This document shows positions 33,252 through 43,266 of a stretch of DNA of 64,000 nucleotides, piece after piece. The notes beneath the pieces were generated by a model. It did not search any database, had not been told where the DNA came from, and was given only the letters and a program-made list of their open reading frames with translations. The position numbers and the translations under genes were made by a program. Origin of the DNA: Sulfuricaulis sp. (GTDB lineage: Bacteria; Pseudomonadota; Gammaproteobacteria; Acidiferrobacterales; Sulfurifustaceae); contig NZ_JANLGY010000005.1 of assembly GCF_024653915.1 (NCBI RefSeq), positions 1 to 64,000 of the forward strand, written 5' to 3'. Numbering within the stretch: position 1 is the stretch's first letter; each line of letters starts with the position of its first letter.

Positions 33252-34199
33252 ATGTTCTGGAAACGGCATCGCGCCAAGCGCGGCTTCAAGGCTTATGTAC
33301 GGCGCTCCGCGCGCGTGTTGCGTTGGACCCTCCGTCTTTGTCTGCTGTTCCTGATTCTCGATCTTGTTTACCTCGGGCTGACCTGGCCCGACTGGAACAA
33401 GATCGCCAACGGGCCGATACCGAAATCGGCCTTCATGCGCGAATATGAAAACCAGCTGGCGCAGAACAAGAACTGGCCGCGGCTGCGCTGGCAGCCGGTG
33501 GCGTTTTCCGTCTTCCCCCGGCATTTGCTGCGCGCCGTGATCCTGGCTGAGGACAGCCGCTTCTACGAGCACAGCGGTTTCGATCTCATCGCCTTCAAGG
33601 AGGCGATGGATCACAACCTCAAGGAAGGCCGCTTTGTTTTCGGCGCCAGCACCATCTCGCAGCAGACGGTGAAGAACCTGTTCCTCACTCCCTCGCGCAA
33701 TCCGTTGCGCAAGTGGCACGAATTGATACTCACCTGGGGCATGGAGCGGCAGCTCAGCAAGCGCCGCATCCTCGATATCTATCTGAACGTGGCACAGTTC
33801 GGGCAAGGTATTTACGGCGTGCAGGCGGCGTCGCAAGTCTACTGGGGCATCAATCCAGACTCGCTCTCGCCAGCACAAGCGGCGGAGCTGGTGGCCACGC
33901 TGCCCAGCCCGGTAAAGAGTAATCCCGCCACCCGCACGCGTTATTTCGATCGCCGTTCGAAAAAACTTCTGGTCCTGCTCGAGCGTTATCCGGGCGATGC
34001 CGCCGAGGCAGTGCGCGAGCGTCCCTTCGATCTGTTCCTGCCACCGCCGGAAAATGAAAATGAACTGCTACCGGATAACGGAAGTGAACTGTCGCCAGAT
34101 GTGCCGCCGGTGCCAAGCGATAAGGAACCGTCACCCACGGAGCGCAGGAGCGCCTATCCGCCGGTGGAAGACCGCTCGATCCGGTCTAATCCCATCTGA
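33252..34199 (+). CDS. mtgA: Monofunctional peptidoglycan glycosyltransferase
   Basis: 315 aa. One membrane span (about 25-43) anchors a GT51 domain with the catalytic Glu at E100 (VILAEDSRFYEHSGFD), GASTISQQTVKNLFL and KRRILDIYLN. It polymerises lipid II into glycan strands. The family usually ends near residue 240; here an extra proline-rich and acidic tail of about 60 residues follows, of unknown use. Confidence 0.94.
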   Translation: MFWKRHRAKRGFKAYVRRSARVLRWTLRLCLLFLILDLVYLGLTWPDWNKIANGPIPKSAFMREYENQLAQNKNWPRLRWQPVAFSVFPRHLLRAVILAEDSRFYEHSGFDLIAFKEAMDHNLKEGRFVFGASTISQQTVKNLFLTPSRNPLRKWHELILTWGMERQLSKRRILDIYLNVAQFGQGIYGVQAASQVYWGINPDSLSPAQAAELVATLPSPVKSNPATRTRYFDRRSKKLLVLLERYPGDAAEAVRERPFDLFLPPPENENELLPDNGSELSPDVPPVPSDKEPSPTERRSAYPPVEDRSIRSNPI

Positions 34200-34310
34200 A
34201 GCGCGCGGTGTACCCGTGAGCGGGGCAGGGTATAATCGCCGGCCAAACAAGCCGGACGTCCCGCATAAAAACACCTATCATGGCCAGACGAACGAAGTAG
34301 GGCGACATTC

Positions 34311-35191
<881 letters not shown>

Positions 35192-35195
<4 letters not shown>

Positions 35196-37279
35196 CGGCG
35201 CCGCTGCTGGTCGAGTTGCTGACCGAAGAACTGCCGCCCAAGGCGTTGGCACGCCTCATGGAGGCATTCAGCCGGAATCTTTTTGACGGCCTCAAGGAGA
35301 AGAATTTCCTCGAGACCAGTGCCGTGGCGAAACCTTTCGCTACGCCGCGTCGCCTGGCGGTTGTTATTTCCCATGTGCTGGAGAAGCAGGCGGACCGCAA
35401 AGTAGAGAGAAAAGGACCGGCCGTGGCGAGCGCGCTCGATGCCACGGGCCGGCCGACACCGGCACTGATCGGATTCGCCAAATCCTGTGGCGTAGAGCAG
35501 GCGAAACTGGAAAAACGCACCGGCGACAAGGGCGAGTATTTTGTTTATTCCTCGAAACAAAAGGGTGAAACCCTCAAGCTGCATCTGGCAACGATTGTCG
35601 AAGCCGCGCTCAAGAGACTACCCATCCCCAAGCTCATGCGCTGGGGCAGTGGCGAGGCGCAGTTCGTGCGCCCGGTGCACGGCGTCATCCTGCTGCACGG
35701 AAACAAGGTCGTGCCGGGCACGGTGCTCGGGCTCAAGAGTGGCAATAAAACCCGCGGCCACCGCTTTCTCAGCAAAGGCCTGATCACGATCAGGCGGGCC
35801 AACGACTACGAAAAAATCCTGAAACAGTCGGGCAAAGTCATCGCTTCTTTTGACGCACGCCGTGAAGTCATTACCAAAGGGCTGGACGCTGCCGCGAAAA
35901 AGATAGGCACGGGCACCAGCTGGGATTTGGGCAAGACGGGTGACCTCGTGGACGAGGTGGCCAGCCTTGTCGAGCATCCCGTCGTGCTGGCGGGCAGCTT
36001 CGACGAGGCGTTTCTCGAGGTTCCGAAGGAATGCCTCATCATCAGCATGCAACAGCACCAGAAATATTTTCCGCTTGCTGACAAGGAAGGCAAGCTGTTG
36101 CCGCGTTTTCTGTTCGTGAGCAACATGAAGGCCGCCAGCCCCAAGGAGATCATCCACGGAAACGAGCGCGTGCTGCGCGCGCGCTTGGCGGATGCCCGGT
36201 TTTTCTACGATCAAGACCGCAAACAGCCGCTGGCCGACCGTCTGCCGAGGCTGGCCAATGTCGTTTACCACAACAAGCTGGGGAGCCAGCTTGAGCGCGT
36301 GCAGCGCATGGAAAAACTCGCCGGCAAGATCGCGCAACTGCTCAAGGCCGACCGGGCGCACGCCGAGCGCGCCGCGCAGTTGAGCAAGGCCGACCTGCTC
36401 ACCGACATGGTGGGTGAGTTCCCGGAATTGCAGGGCATCATGGGGCGTTATTACGCCAAATACGATCATGCGCCCACGGTGGTGGCGGATGCCGTCGAGC
36501 AACATTATTGGCCGCGTACGGCGGGCGGCGAGTTGCCGAAGCAGCCAATCGCGATCTGCGTGGCGTTGGCGGAAAAGCTCGACACCCTGGTTGGCATCTA
36601 CGGCATCGGTCTGGTGCCGACCGGCGAGAAAGACCCTTTCGGTCTGCGGCGCGCGGCGCTGGGCGTGGTGCGCATCTTGGTGGAGAAATCCCTGGCGCTC
36701 GATGTGAAGGACCTGCTCACCAGCGCGCGCAGCCAGTTTCCCAACGGCGTGATTGCCGATAGCGTGGTGCAGGATCTCCACGGGTTCATGCTTGAGCGAC
36801 TCAAGCCCTATCTCAAGGAAAAGGGTTTCGAGCCGGATGAGATCGACGCGGTGGTGTCGCTCAATCCGGCGCGTCTGGATCAGGTGCTGCCACGCCTGAA
36901 GGCGCTCAAGGAATTCCGCGCCCTGCCGGAGGCGCAGGCGCTCGCCGCCGCGAATAAACGCATTCGCAATATCCTGCGTCAGGCGGGCGGGGTGCCCGCC
37001 GACAAGGTGGATGCAACGCGTTTGACCGAGCCGGCGGAACGCAATCTTTCCGAGGCGGTGCAAACGCTGGAAGCGCAGGTGGCGCCGCTGTTCAAGGCCG
37101 GCAATTATGCCGAGGCGCTCAAGCGCCTGGCCGGGCTGCGCCCGGCGGTGGATGAATTTTTCGACAAGGTCATGGTGATGGCGGACGACGAGGCCTTGCG
37201 TAATAATCGTCTGGCATTGCTCAATCGCCTGAGCAACCTGTTTCTGAACGTCGCGGATATATCGCGGCTGCAAAGCTGA
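35192..37279 (+). CDS. glyS: Glycyl-tRNA synthetase beta chain
   Basis: 695 aa from the ATG at 35192, which overlaps the glyQ stop and is the family start ([18 protein letters not shown]). [20 protein letters not shown]-like [10 protein letters not shown], and the C-terminal DALR-like anticodon region are present. It carries the tRNA-binding part of glycyl-tRNA synthetase. Confidence 0.96.
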
Positions 37280-37290
37280 AGGAGGTCCCA

Positions 37291-37620
37291 ATGAACCAGG
37301 ATTCCTACCCGGACATGCTCGCGACAGTGCAGGCCTTTCACGACAAGCATCGTTTCAAGGATACCGGTGGCGAGGAGCTGGCCTACCGCGTGGCGCTCAT
37401 GACAGAGGAACTGGGCGAGATTTCCGCCTGCGTGACCAAGGGCAAATCGAAAGAGAGTCTGGCTGAGGAATGCGCCGACCTTTTCATACTGTTGCTCGGC
37501 ACCGCCATCGCCGCCGATTTCGATCTCAAGCAGGCGTTCTGGGACAAGATGAGGAAAGTGGAAAGCCGTGAATCGCGCATGATCAACGGCCGCATCCGGG
37601 TGTCGGAGTTCCGTGAATAA
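37291..37620 (+). CDS. MazG-like nucleotide pyrophosphohydrolase
   Basis: 109 aa of all-helical MazG type. The metal motif is seen as ALMTEELGEIS followed by SLAEECADLFILLLG, giving the EExxE and ExxD ligands. Such enzymes cleave nucleoside triphosphates to monophosphates and often guard against faulty nucleotides. GGAGG precedes the ATG and lies inside the short gap after glyS. It overlaps the start of gmhB by 8 bp. Confidence 0.83.
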   Translation: MNQDSYPDMLATVQAFHDKHRFKDTGGEELAYRVALMTEELGEISACVTKGKSKESLAEECADLFILLLGTAIAADFDLKQAFWDKMRKVESRESRMINGRIRVSEFRE

Positions 37621-38167
37621 GCTTGTCATTCTCGACCGCGACGGCGTGATCAATCACGACTCGGACAATTACATCAAGTCGCCCGAGGAATGGGTGCCGA
37701 TCCCGGGCAGCCTCGAGGCCATCGCGCGCCTGCACCGCGAGGGTTACAAGGTCATCGTCGCTACCAACCAGTCCGGCGTCGGTCGGGGCCTGTACGACAT
37801 GGACACGCTCGGGCGCATTCACGCGCGCATGCTCGAGGCCGTGCGTGCCAAGGGCGGTGAGATCGACGCCATTTTCTACTGCCCGCACAAGCCCGAGGAC
37901 AACTGCGGTTGCCGCAAGCCGCAGCCGGGCCTGTTTCAGGAAATCGCCGAGCGTCTCAAGGTGAACCTCAACGGCGTTTACGCTGTCGGCGACACCGAGG
38001 GCGACATCGCGGCAGCGCGCCTGGTATCGGCGCGGCCGGTGCTGGTGCGCACCGGCAAGGGCAAGCGCACCCTTAAGAAAACCAAGGCACTCACGGACAT
38101 CCCGGTGTTTGAGGATTTAGCCGCGTTTACCGACGCCTTTCTCACTGGCAAGCTGCCCACGAACTGA
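37613..38167 (+). CDS. gmhB: D-glycero-D-manno-heptose 1,7-bisphosphate phosphatase
   Basis: 184 aa from a GTG start overlapping the MazG-like gene. The HAD nucleophile region is ILDRDGVINHD (D8, D10), and the zinc loop is CPHKPEDNCGCRKP. It removes the C7 phosphate in the synthesis of LPS heptose. Position between glyS and plsC is typical of Gammaproteobacteria. Confidence 0.94.
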   Translation: MNKLVILDRDGVINHDSDNYIKSPEEWVPIPGSLEAIARLHREGYKVIVATNQSGVGRGLYDMDTLGRIHARMLEAVRAKGGEIDAIFYCPHKPEDNCGCRKPQPGLFQEIAERLKVNLNGVYAVGDTEGDIAAARLVSARPVLVRTGKGKRTLKKTKALTDIPVFEDLAAFTDAFLTGKLPTN

Positions 38168-38168
38168 C

Positions 38169-38882
38169 TTGGTCGCACTTCGCTCCCTGCTGTTCAATGT
38201 GTTGATGTTCGTGTCGGTGCTGATCTACGCCCCGCTCATGCTGTTGACGGTGGTGCTGCCGTACCCGCAGCGCTACCGCCTCGTCAGCCAGTGGGCGCGG
38301 CTTCAGGCTTCCCTGCTGAAAATCCTGTGTGGCCTCGACTACCGCGTCGAAGGCCGCGAGCACTTGCCGGCAGGCGCCGCGATCCTAATGTCCAAGCACC
38401 AGTCGGCGTGGGAGACGATCGTGTTCCAGCAGATCTTTCCGCCGCAGACCTGGGTGCTGAAACACGAACTCATGTGGATTCCGCTGTTCGGTTGGGCGCT
38501 AAAGCTGATGCGCCCGATCGCCATCGACCGCGGCGCCGGGCGCAAAGCGGTGGAACAGGTCATCGAGCAGGGGCGCGAGCGCCTGCAATGCGGAATCTGG
38601 GTGGTGGTGTTCCCGGAAGGCACGCGCGTGGCGCCGCGGACCCGCAAGCGCTACGCCATGGGCGGCGCGGTACTCGCGGCCGAGACCGGCTACCCGATCG
38701 TGCCGGTGGCGCACAACGCCGGTTCGTTCTGGCCGCGGCGCGGTTTTCTGAAAAAGCCCGGCACCGTGCGCGTGGCCATCGGTCCAGCCATCGACCCGCG
38801 CGGGAAAAAAGCCGAGGAAATCATCAAGCAGGTGGAGGAGTGGATTGAAAATAAGATGAAGGAATTGGAGCGATTGGTTTAA
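38169..38882 (+). CDS. plsC: 1-acylglycerol-3-phosphate acyltransferase
   Basis: 237 aa from a TTG, one base after the gmhB stop. The acyltransferase motifs are KHQSAWET (HX4E in place of the common HX4D, a form seen in related PlsC proteins), FPEGTRVAP and the later PIVPVAHN. Two membrane stretches open the protein. It makes phosphatidic acid for phospholipids. Its last codon and stop (GTTTAA) form the edge of the cassette array that follows, so a cassette joined exactly at the gene end. Confidence 0.92.
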   Translation: MVALRSLLFNVLMFVSVLIYAPLMLLTVVLPYPQRYRLVSQWARLQASLLKILCGLDYRVEGREHLPAGAAILMSKHQSAWETIVFQQIFPPQTWVLKHELMWIPLFGWALKLMRPIAIDRGAGRKAVEQVIEQGRERLQCGIWVVVFPEGTRVAPRTRKRYAMGGAVLAAETGYPIVPVAHNAGSFWPRRGFLKKPGTVRVAIGPAIDPRGKKAEEIIKQVEEWIENKMKELERLV

Positions 38883-38946
38883 CGCCCGCGCTCACGCGCG
38901 ACCGAGCGCGAAGCGCGAGGGCGTCGCGTGGAGCGCGCTGTTATGC
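38877..38946 (-). other. attC site of the large cassette (70 bp)
   Basis: On the minus strand the site opens with GCATAAC and closes with GTTAAAC, fitting RYYYAAC and GTTRRRY. The arms AGCGCGCTCCACGCGACGCC and GGTCGCGCGTGAGCGCGGGC pair imperfectly. The closing box overlaps the plsC stop codon. Confidence 0.8.
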
Positions 38947-38962
38947 GGCATGTTGCCTAGCT

Positions 38963-40747
38963 TCACTGTCCCTCCGGCCGTCCAAACAATCCTTTGCCTA
39001 TCCACCAAACTGATCGTCCGAAATTGTGGATGAGTTGTTCGCCCTGCCTCATGAATGAACTGCTCTGATCAATGCCCGCGAGCTTTAGGGCTTCTCCAAT
39101 ATTAGATCCAGCTGGATGTGCATCGCCCACTCGCAGGTCATAGGCGCCCGCGATAGCCGCAAATACGTTGCGCGCTTTGTCTGCGCCGATCTTCTGGGCC
39201 AGTACATCCTGAAGAAGCTTGTTTGAACCAAGCTTTTCCTTATCTGCATGGCGTGACAGTTTGCGAAGCTCGCGAACATTGAGTCGATCCGAGACCACTC
39301 GAATAAGTTCTTTCGCCAATCTCAGTAGCGATGCTTGATCCTTGCTTACGAAGCGGGACACGTGCTGTTTGGTTGCTGCAACGTCTATGTCGTGGGTGAA
39401 CAGAGACATGTTGAATTCCTGACGAAACCCTACCTCCAGCATCCGAATGCCTTCGAACAGCATCTCTTCCGGGGCTTTTGTAGGCGCGGGTTCAGCTCTG
39501 ACCTGCGCCGCCAGCAACTCATTTGAAACTTTGCCGTCCGGTGCGACATTGTTGGCCGCCCAAATATGTTGTTCCCATGCAGCAAGGCGGGCAACGTCGT
39601 AGGCGTAGACCGTTATCAGGTCCGAGGAGTTGATGCCGAAGTGCGTCACATACCCAGATGTGGAGCGAATTCCACCAGTCTCCGCCGTATACCACTCAAG
39701 AGAGAAGCCGCGAAGGCCGAGAAGATCGCTAACCACACTAGAACGGAACCAGAGCCATCGACCAATGTCTTCATCGTCCAAGTCGGCAGAAGCTATCCTC
39801 GTGCCGTCGGTCTCCACGATGAACTGCGGTCGCGTCTCATCCACATCTCCTCGAACACGCACGCTCCGCCCTTGATGAGCGATCCATTCGTCTCGCCAAA
39901 ACTCGCCCTCTACTCGCACACCTTCGTAGCCACTCCGATGGCCTTTGGAGCTTTCAAATGCGGTGTTGTCGTCGCTTTCCGGCCCCATCACCGGGGCGTC
40001 CTCTTCGGGATCAACGTCCGTTCGCCAGACTCGGAGTGCCGCCCAGCTTCCGCCATAGACATCGTTCAGGCTGCGAATTAGCAGTTCAAAGCGCCCGTCG
40101 TCCCGCTGTTCTTTTCGATTCTCGAGATTTGCGTATTCGCTGCCTTCAAGCGTCGCGACATTCTCTACTCGTTGGCGGTAATAGGAGAGACGAAGTGAAA
40201 GGTTCCTTGCCGCGAGGTAGTCGATGAGAAACTCTCGCTTGATCTCGATTAGGCGGTGATGCCCTTTTTCATCTAGAACTTCGCGAGCTACGACAACGAA
40301 ATTCTCTTCTGGCCTTACCCAGTTGTTTCTCTCTTTTATTAGATGAAGGGCGACAATCAGGTCAGGGTTCAATATCCACAGCCTTCCGCCGACTACAGGT
40401 TGAGGGTGTTCGAAGACAAGCTCAACGCCGATAGGTTCTTTGTCGTTGTATTGGTACTGATCAATGGGTGAGTAGTGACCATCCTCGTAAGCATGCGGTC
40501 GCGCACTGTGGCCGATGCCGATATCACCCCAGCCTAGCCGCTCTGCGGTGTCTCGGTGTTCTGGTGGAAACCCGACGGAGCCGCAGCAAAAGACGTCGCT
40601 GACATAACCCACTTCGGTTACGCGGCCTTTTTCGTCGTTGAAGGACGCTCGCAATGGAACCCAGGCGGCATTCGCAAAGGTTCTGCGAGTTTCCTTGTTC
40701 AGGAGAATCCAGTCTTGATTTATAGCGAGCTCCTTAACGGCCGGCAT
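38963..40747 (-). CDS. 594-aa cassette protein of unknown family with a possible C-terminal HEPN motif
   Basis: I do not recognise the family. The first 400 or so residues look mixed alpha/beta and have no enzyme motif I can name; FCCGSVGFPPEHRD and DQYQYNDKEPIGVELVFEHP lie in the front. The last 200 are helical. There LRVGDAHP (R539, H544) matches the RX4H pattern of HEPN RNases, which are frequent in toxins and phage defence. Base composition is lower in GC than its neighbours. It is unusually long for an integron cassette. The ATG at 40747 lies about 50 bp inside the cassette and has no strong ribosome site. A defence or toxin role is a hypothesis only. Confidence 0.75.
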   Translation of the reverse strand: MPAVKELAINQDWILLNKETRRTFANAAWVPLRASFNDEKGRVTEVGYVSDVFCCGSVGFPPEHRDTAERLGWGDIGIGHSARPHAYEDGHYSPIDQYQYNDKEPIGVELVFEHPQPVVGGRLWILNPDLIVALHLIKERNNWVRPEENFVVVAREVLDEKGHHRLIEIKREFLIDYLAARNLSLRLSYYRQRVENVATLEGSEYANLENRKEQRDDGRFELLIRSLNDVYGGSWAALRVWRTDVDPEEDAPVMGPESDDNTAFESSKGHRSGYEGVRVEGEFWRDEWIAHQGRSVRVRGDVDETRPQFIVETDGTRIASADLDDEDIGRWLWFRSSVVSDLLGLRGFSLEWYTAETGGIRSTSGYVTHFGINSSDLITVYAYDVARLAAWEQHIWAANNVAPDGKVSNELLAAQVRAEPAPTKAPEEMLFEGIRMLEVGFRQEFNMSLFTHDIDVAATKQHVSRFVSKDQASLLRLAKELIRVVSDRLNVRELRKLSRHADKEKLGSNKLLQDVLAQKIGADKARNVFAAIAGAYDLRVGDAHPAGSNIGEALKLAGIDQSSSFMRQGEQLIHNFGRSVWWIGKGLFGRPEGQ

Positions 40748-40791
40748 CTACGTTGCGCGGCCAACGGCATACGGACACGCCTTCTCATGCC

Positions 40792-40872
40792 GCATAACGT
40801 TCGCGTTAACCCGCGAGCAAAAGGGGCGCGAAGCGCCGCTTTTGCGAGTCGGTGTTGAACGCGTTGTTGGGC
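40792..40872 (-). other. attC site of the small cassette (81 bp)
   Basis: GCCCAAC and GTTATGC bound the site on the minus strand. The arms CGCGTTAACCCGCGAGCAAAAG-type and CTTTTGCGAGTCGGTGTTG pair along some 20 bp with a few unpaired bases, and a GGCGCGAAGCGCC tip forms the terminal hairpin. This is the clearest attC in the window. Confidence 0.88.
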
Positions 40873-40899
40873 GGCATTGTCGTTCCCTGAATCCGGTCT

Positions 40900-41214
40900 C
40901 TAAGCGTATGCCTTAACTTCATTTCCGGTGAGGATCACGGCTTTGGAAATAACACTATCTCGCACCTCAGCAAGTTTTCGAGATTCTGAGGACTGTCGAT
41001 ACATCTGATACGCTGCCTCACTTGGGAAGCTCACGATATGAATTTCAAAGGGCTTGTCACTTTCGAATTCGGCGCCTGACATGCGAATCGCGCGCTCAAT
41101 CCGGCCACCAAACTCAGCCATTGCCTGTGCCGCCTGACGCTCAAACGCTTCAAATGCCGGAATATCGTTATTTCTTACCCAAAGGCTGACAATCAGAATA
41201 TGACGCTCGTTCAT
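40900..41214 (-). CDS. Small cassette-borne protein, dimeric alpha/beta-barrel (DUF1330/NIPSNAP-like)
   Basis: 104 aa from the ATG at 41214, behind AGAGG. The pattern ILIVSLWVRNNDIPAFEAFE, then an IERAIRM strand, PFEIHIVSFPSEAAYQMYRQS and a C-terminal strand fits the ferredoxin-like fold of DUF1330, EthD and NIPSNAP proteins. The exact family is not certain and no activity can be given. It lies in the first cassette of the array. Confidence 0.75.
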   Translation of the reverse strand: MNERHILIVSLWVRNNDIPAFEAFERQAAQAMAEFGGRIERAIRMSGAEFESDKPFEIHIVSFPSEAAYQMYRQSSESRKLAEVRDSVISKAVILTGNEVKAYA

Positions 41215-41258
41215 TTTGCCAGCCTCTGTGACGCCCAACTAGAATTGGACGACCTAAT

Positions 41259-41278
41259 TGTCGCTTTATAAAGCGACA
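41259..41278. promoter_or_regulatory. Perfect 20-bp palindrome at the array edge
   Basis: TGTCGCTTTATAAAGCGACA reads the same on both strands. It lies 45 bp upstream of the first cassette gene, in an AT-rich stretch. It may be an operator for the cassette promoter or a remnant of the insertion site. Nothing else is seen between 41240 and 41383. Confidence 0.5.
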
Positions 41279-41383
41279 TAGTACTGTATATCCATGCCGT
41301 ATAGTTTTGCTATCTATGTTATTTCAATGGCTTGCGATTTTTTATCACGACCTAATTGAGAAACACAAACACGACATGAGCGA

Positions 41384-42037
41384 TTACGCCGAATACCACA
41401 GCACCGCAATGAAGTGACAGGCACTGCCCGCGATCACGAACAGGTGCCAGATAAAGTGAAAGTAGCGCAGGCGTTCCAGCGCGTAGAACACCACCCCGAC
41501 CGTGTAGGCGAGGCCGCCCGCCACCAGCCAGAACAGACCCCAAGAGGGCACTTTTTCCATGACAGGTCCGGCGGCGATCACGACCAGCCAGCCCATGGCG
41601 AGATAGACCGCAACAGATAATTTACCGTAGCGCACGCCGCCGACCGATTTCAGCACGATACCGAGTATGGCCAGTCCCCATTGAAGTCCGAACAGCGTCC
41701 AGCCCCAGGAGCCGCGCAGCACGCCGAGCGTGAACGGCGTGTAGGTGCCGGCAATCAGGAGATAAATCGCGCCGTGATCGAGAATCCGGAATATCTTCTT
41801 CGCGCGGTTGCGGGGCAGGGCGTGATACAACGTGGAAGCGAGATACAGCAGCACCAGAGTGGCAGCAAAGACGCTGGCACCGACGATTCCGGCAACTTCG
41901 CCGCGTTGAGCGGCAGAAATAACGAGAACGGGGAAGGCCACCAGCGCCGCCAGCAGGGCAAGGCCGTGGCTGAGGCTGTTGGCGACTTCTTCGCCAAAAG
42001 ACTGTGTGTGTTCCTGTCGTATTAGCACCGCTGCCAC
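41384..42037 (-). CDS. Hemolysin III family membrane protein (PAQR/YqfA-like)
   Basis: 217 aa with seven predicted membrane spans, from a GTG start. EEVANSLSHGLALLAAL, STLYHALP, RILDHGAIYLLIAGTYTPF and the late HLFVIAGSACHFIAVLWY carry the His and Asp residues of the family metal site. The bacterial proteins affect membrane lipid balance; haemolysis is not implied. Confidence 0.9.
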   Translation of the reverse strand: MAAVLIRQEHTQSFGEEVANSLSHGLALLAALVAFPVLVISAAQRGEVAGIVGASVFAATLVLLYLASTLYHALPRNRAKKIFRILDHGAIYLLIAGTYTPFTLGVLRGSWGWTLFGLQWGLAILGIVLKSVGGVRYGKLSVAVYLAMGWLVVIAAGPVMEKVPSWGLFWLVAGGLAYTVGVVFYALERLRYFHFIWHLFVIAGSACHFIAVLWYSA

Positions 42038-42092
42038 CGTTCTATCTCTTGCCCGAATTCCGCTGGATTAGACCTGAGAATCATACTTGAAC

Positions 42093-42464
42093 TTACAACA
42101 GGATGCTGAGTCCACGGCGCCAGTCATCCGCGAATTTTTCTATTGTAGCGATGAAGCCAGAGTCATGTTCACGGCGGTTGATAGTGCAGTGAATGACGAC
42201 CTTATCCGGCGCGGGCGGGAAACCCGTCGTGACCGTCCAGGCGAAGCCGTTGGGACATTTGGGCAGGGTAAAGCGCACGCCGCCGCGAATCCGCTCGCGA
42301 TGCACGATGAACTGGCCCCACACGCAAAAAATCTCTCCGGTATCGCCGTCGTGGGAAAACACCTGGCTGATCGACGCGCACCATGAGGCCAGCGAAGCTA
42401 CGTCGAGGCGTGCCTGCAAGGTCTCGGCGGTTGCTGGCTTGTCGGCGATGGCAAAGAATTCCAT
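42093..42464 (-). CDS. Conserved-looking hypothetical protein behind rsmA
   Basis: 123 aa, starting 7 bp after the rsmA stop in the same direction, so likely in the same transcript. It shows an alternating strand pattern (EIFCVWGQFIVHRERIRGGVRF and CPNGFAWTVTTGFPP) with a helix at each end. No known motif. Codon use matches its neighbours, which supports a real gene. Confidence 0.7.
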   Translation of the reverse strand: MEFFAIADKPATAETLQARLDVASLASWCASISQVFSHDGDTGEIFCVWGQFIVHRERIRGGVRFTLPKCPNGFAWTVTTGFPPAPDKVVIHCTINRREHDSGFIATIEKFADDWRRGLSILL

Positions 42465-42471
42465 AGGTCAA

Positions 42472-43251
42472 TTATGGAGCAGATGACGTGGCATTGCTGA
42501 GAGCGGCAAATTCGGCGAGGGTCAGTGTTTCCGCGCGCCGTATGGGGTCGATGCCCAGTGCCGTCATGTCATCGCCACTAAGCAAACCCTTCATGTTATT
42601 GCGCAGGGTCTTGCGGCGGCTGGCAAAAGCGGCGCGCACTACGCGGGCGAATTGTGCCTCATCGTTGATGGCCACGGGTGGCGTGGCCAGGGGTACCAGA
42701 CGCACCATCGCGGAATCCACTTTAGGTGGCGGTGTGAATGAGCCGGGAGCGACGTCGAATAATTTTTCGACCCGGCAGCGGTACTGAATCATGACCGATA
42801 GCCGCCCGTAATCCTTGCCACCGGGAGAGGCCGCCAGTCGCTGTACCACTTCCTTTTGCAGCATGAACAGCATGTCCTGAATGCAGTGGGCCTGATCCAG
42901 CAAATGAAACAGCAGGGGGGTGGAAATATTGTAAGGCAGGTTGCCAACAAGTCGCAGTTTGCGGCCTTTTTGCACGAGCTGACAGAAATCGTATTCCAGG
43001 GCATCGGCGCCGTGCAGCGTGAGCTTGTCGGGCGGAAAGATCGAGGGCAGGTGCGCCAGCAAATCGCGGTCGAGCTCGACGGCATCGAAGTGCGCCAGGT
43101 GTGCGGCCAGCTCGCGTGTGAGCGCGCCTTTGCCCGGACCGATCTCGACAACGTGGTCATCAGGCCGTGGCGCCAGCGCCGCGACGATGCGGCCGATGAC
43201 GTGGCGGTCATGCAGGAAATGCTGGCCGAAGCGCTTTTTTGGATGATACAT
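42472..43251 (-). CDS. rsmA: 16S rRNA dimethyladenosine transferase
   Basis: 259 aa. The SAM site is VVEIGPGKGALTREL and the catalytic motif is NLPYNIS. It dimethylates two adjacent adenines in the last 16S hairpin during small-subunit assembly. It is the last core gene of lptD-surA-pdxA-rsmA; a 290-bp stretch rich in inverted repeats separates it from pdxA. Confidence 0.96.
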   Translation of the reverse strand: MYHPKKRFGQHFLHDRHVIGRIVAALAPRPDDHVVEIGPGKGALTRELAAHLAHFDAVELDRDLLAHLPSIFPPDKLTLHGADALEYDFCQLVQKGRKLRLVGNLPYNISTPLLFHLLDQAHCIQDMLFMLQKEVVQRLAASPGGKDYGRLSVMIQYRCRVEKLFDVAPGSFTPPPKVDSAMVRLVPLATPPVAINDEAQFARVVRAAFASRRKTLRNNMKGLLSGDDMTALGIDPIRRAETLTLAEFAALSNATSSAP

Positions 43252-43266
43252 AAGAGAATGGACAGG

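Larger units (their letters stand above)
38877..41239 (-). mobile_element. Two-cassette attC array lacking integrase (CALIN)
   Basis: Read on the minus strand, a GTTGGGC core at 41239-41233 opens a first cassette (gene 40900-41214, attC 40792-40872) followed by a second (gene 38963-40747, attC 38877-38946). Both genes point the same way with their attC at the 3' end, as integron cassettes do. No integrase gene is present. The array sits between plsC and the hemolysin III gene. Confidence 0.82.

Noticed and set aside
34200-34310. T-box leader before glyQ
   Set aside because: The gap of about 110 bp is too short and lacks T-box motifs; such leaders are also rare in Gammaproteobacteria.
35618-37291. 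Long minus-strand open frame (557 codons) opposite glyS
   Set aside because: Antisense to an essential, fully matching gene; no domain pattern.
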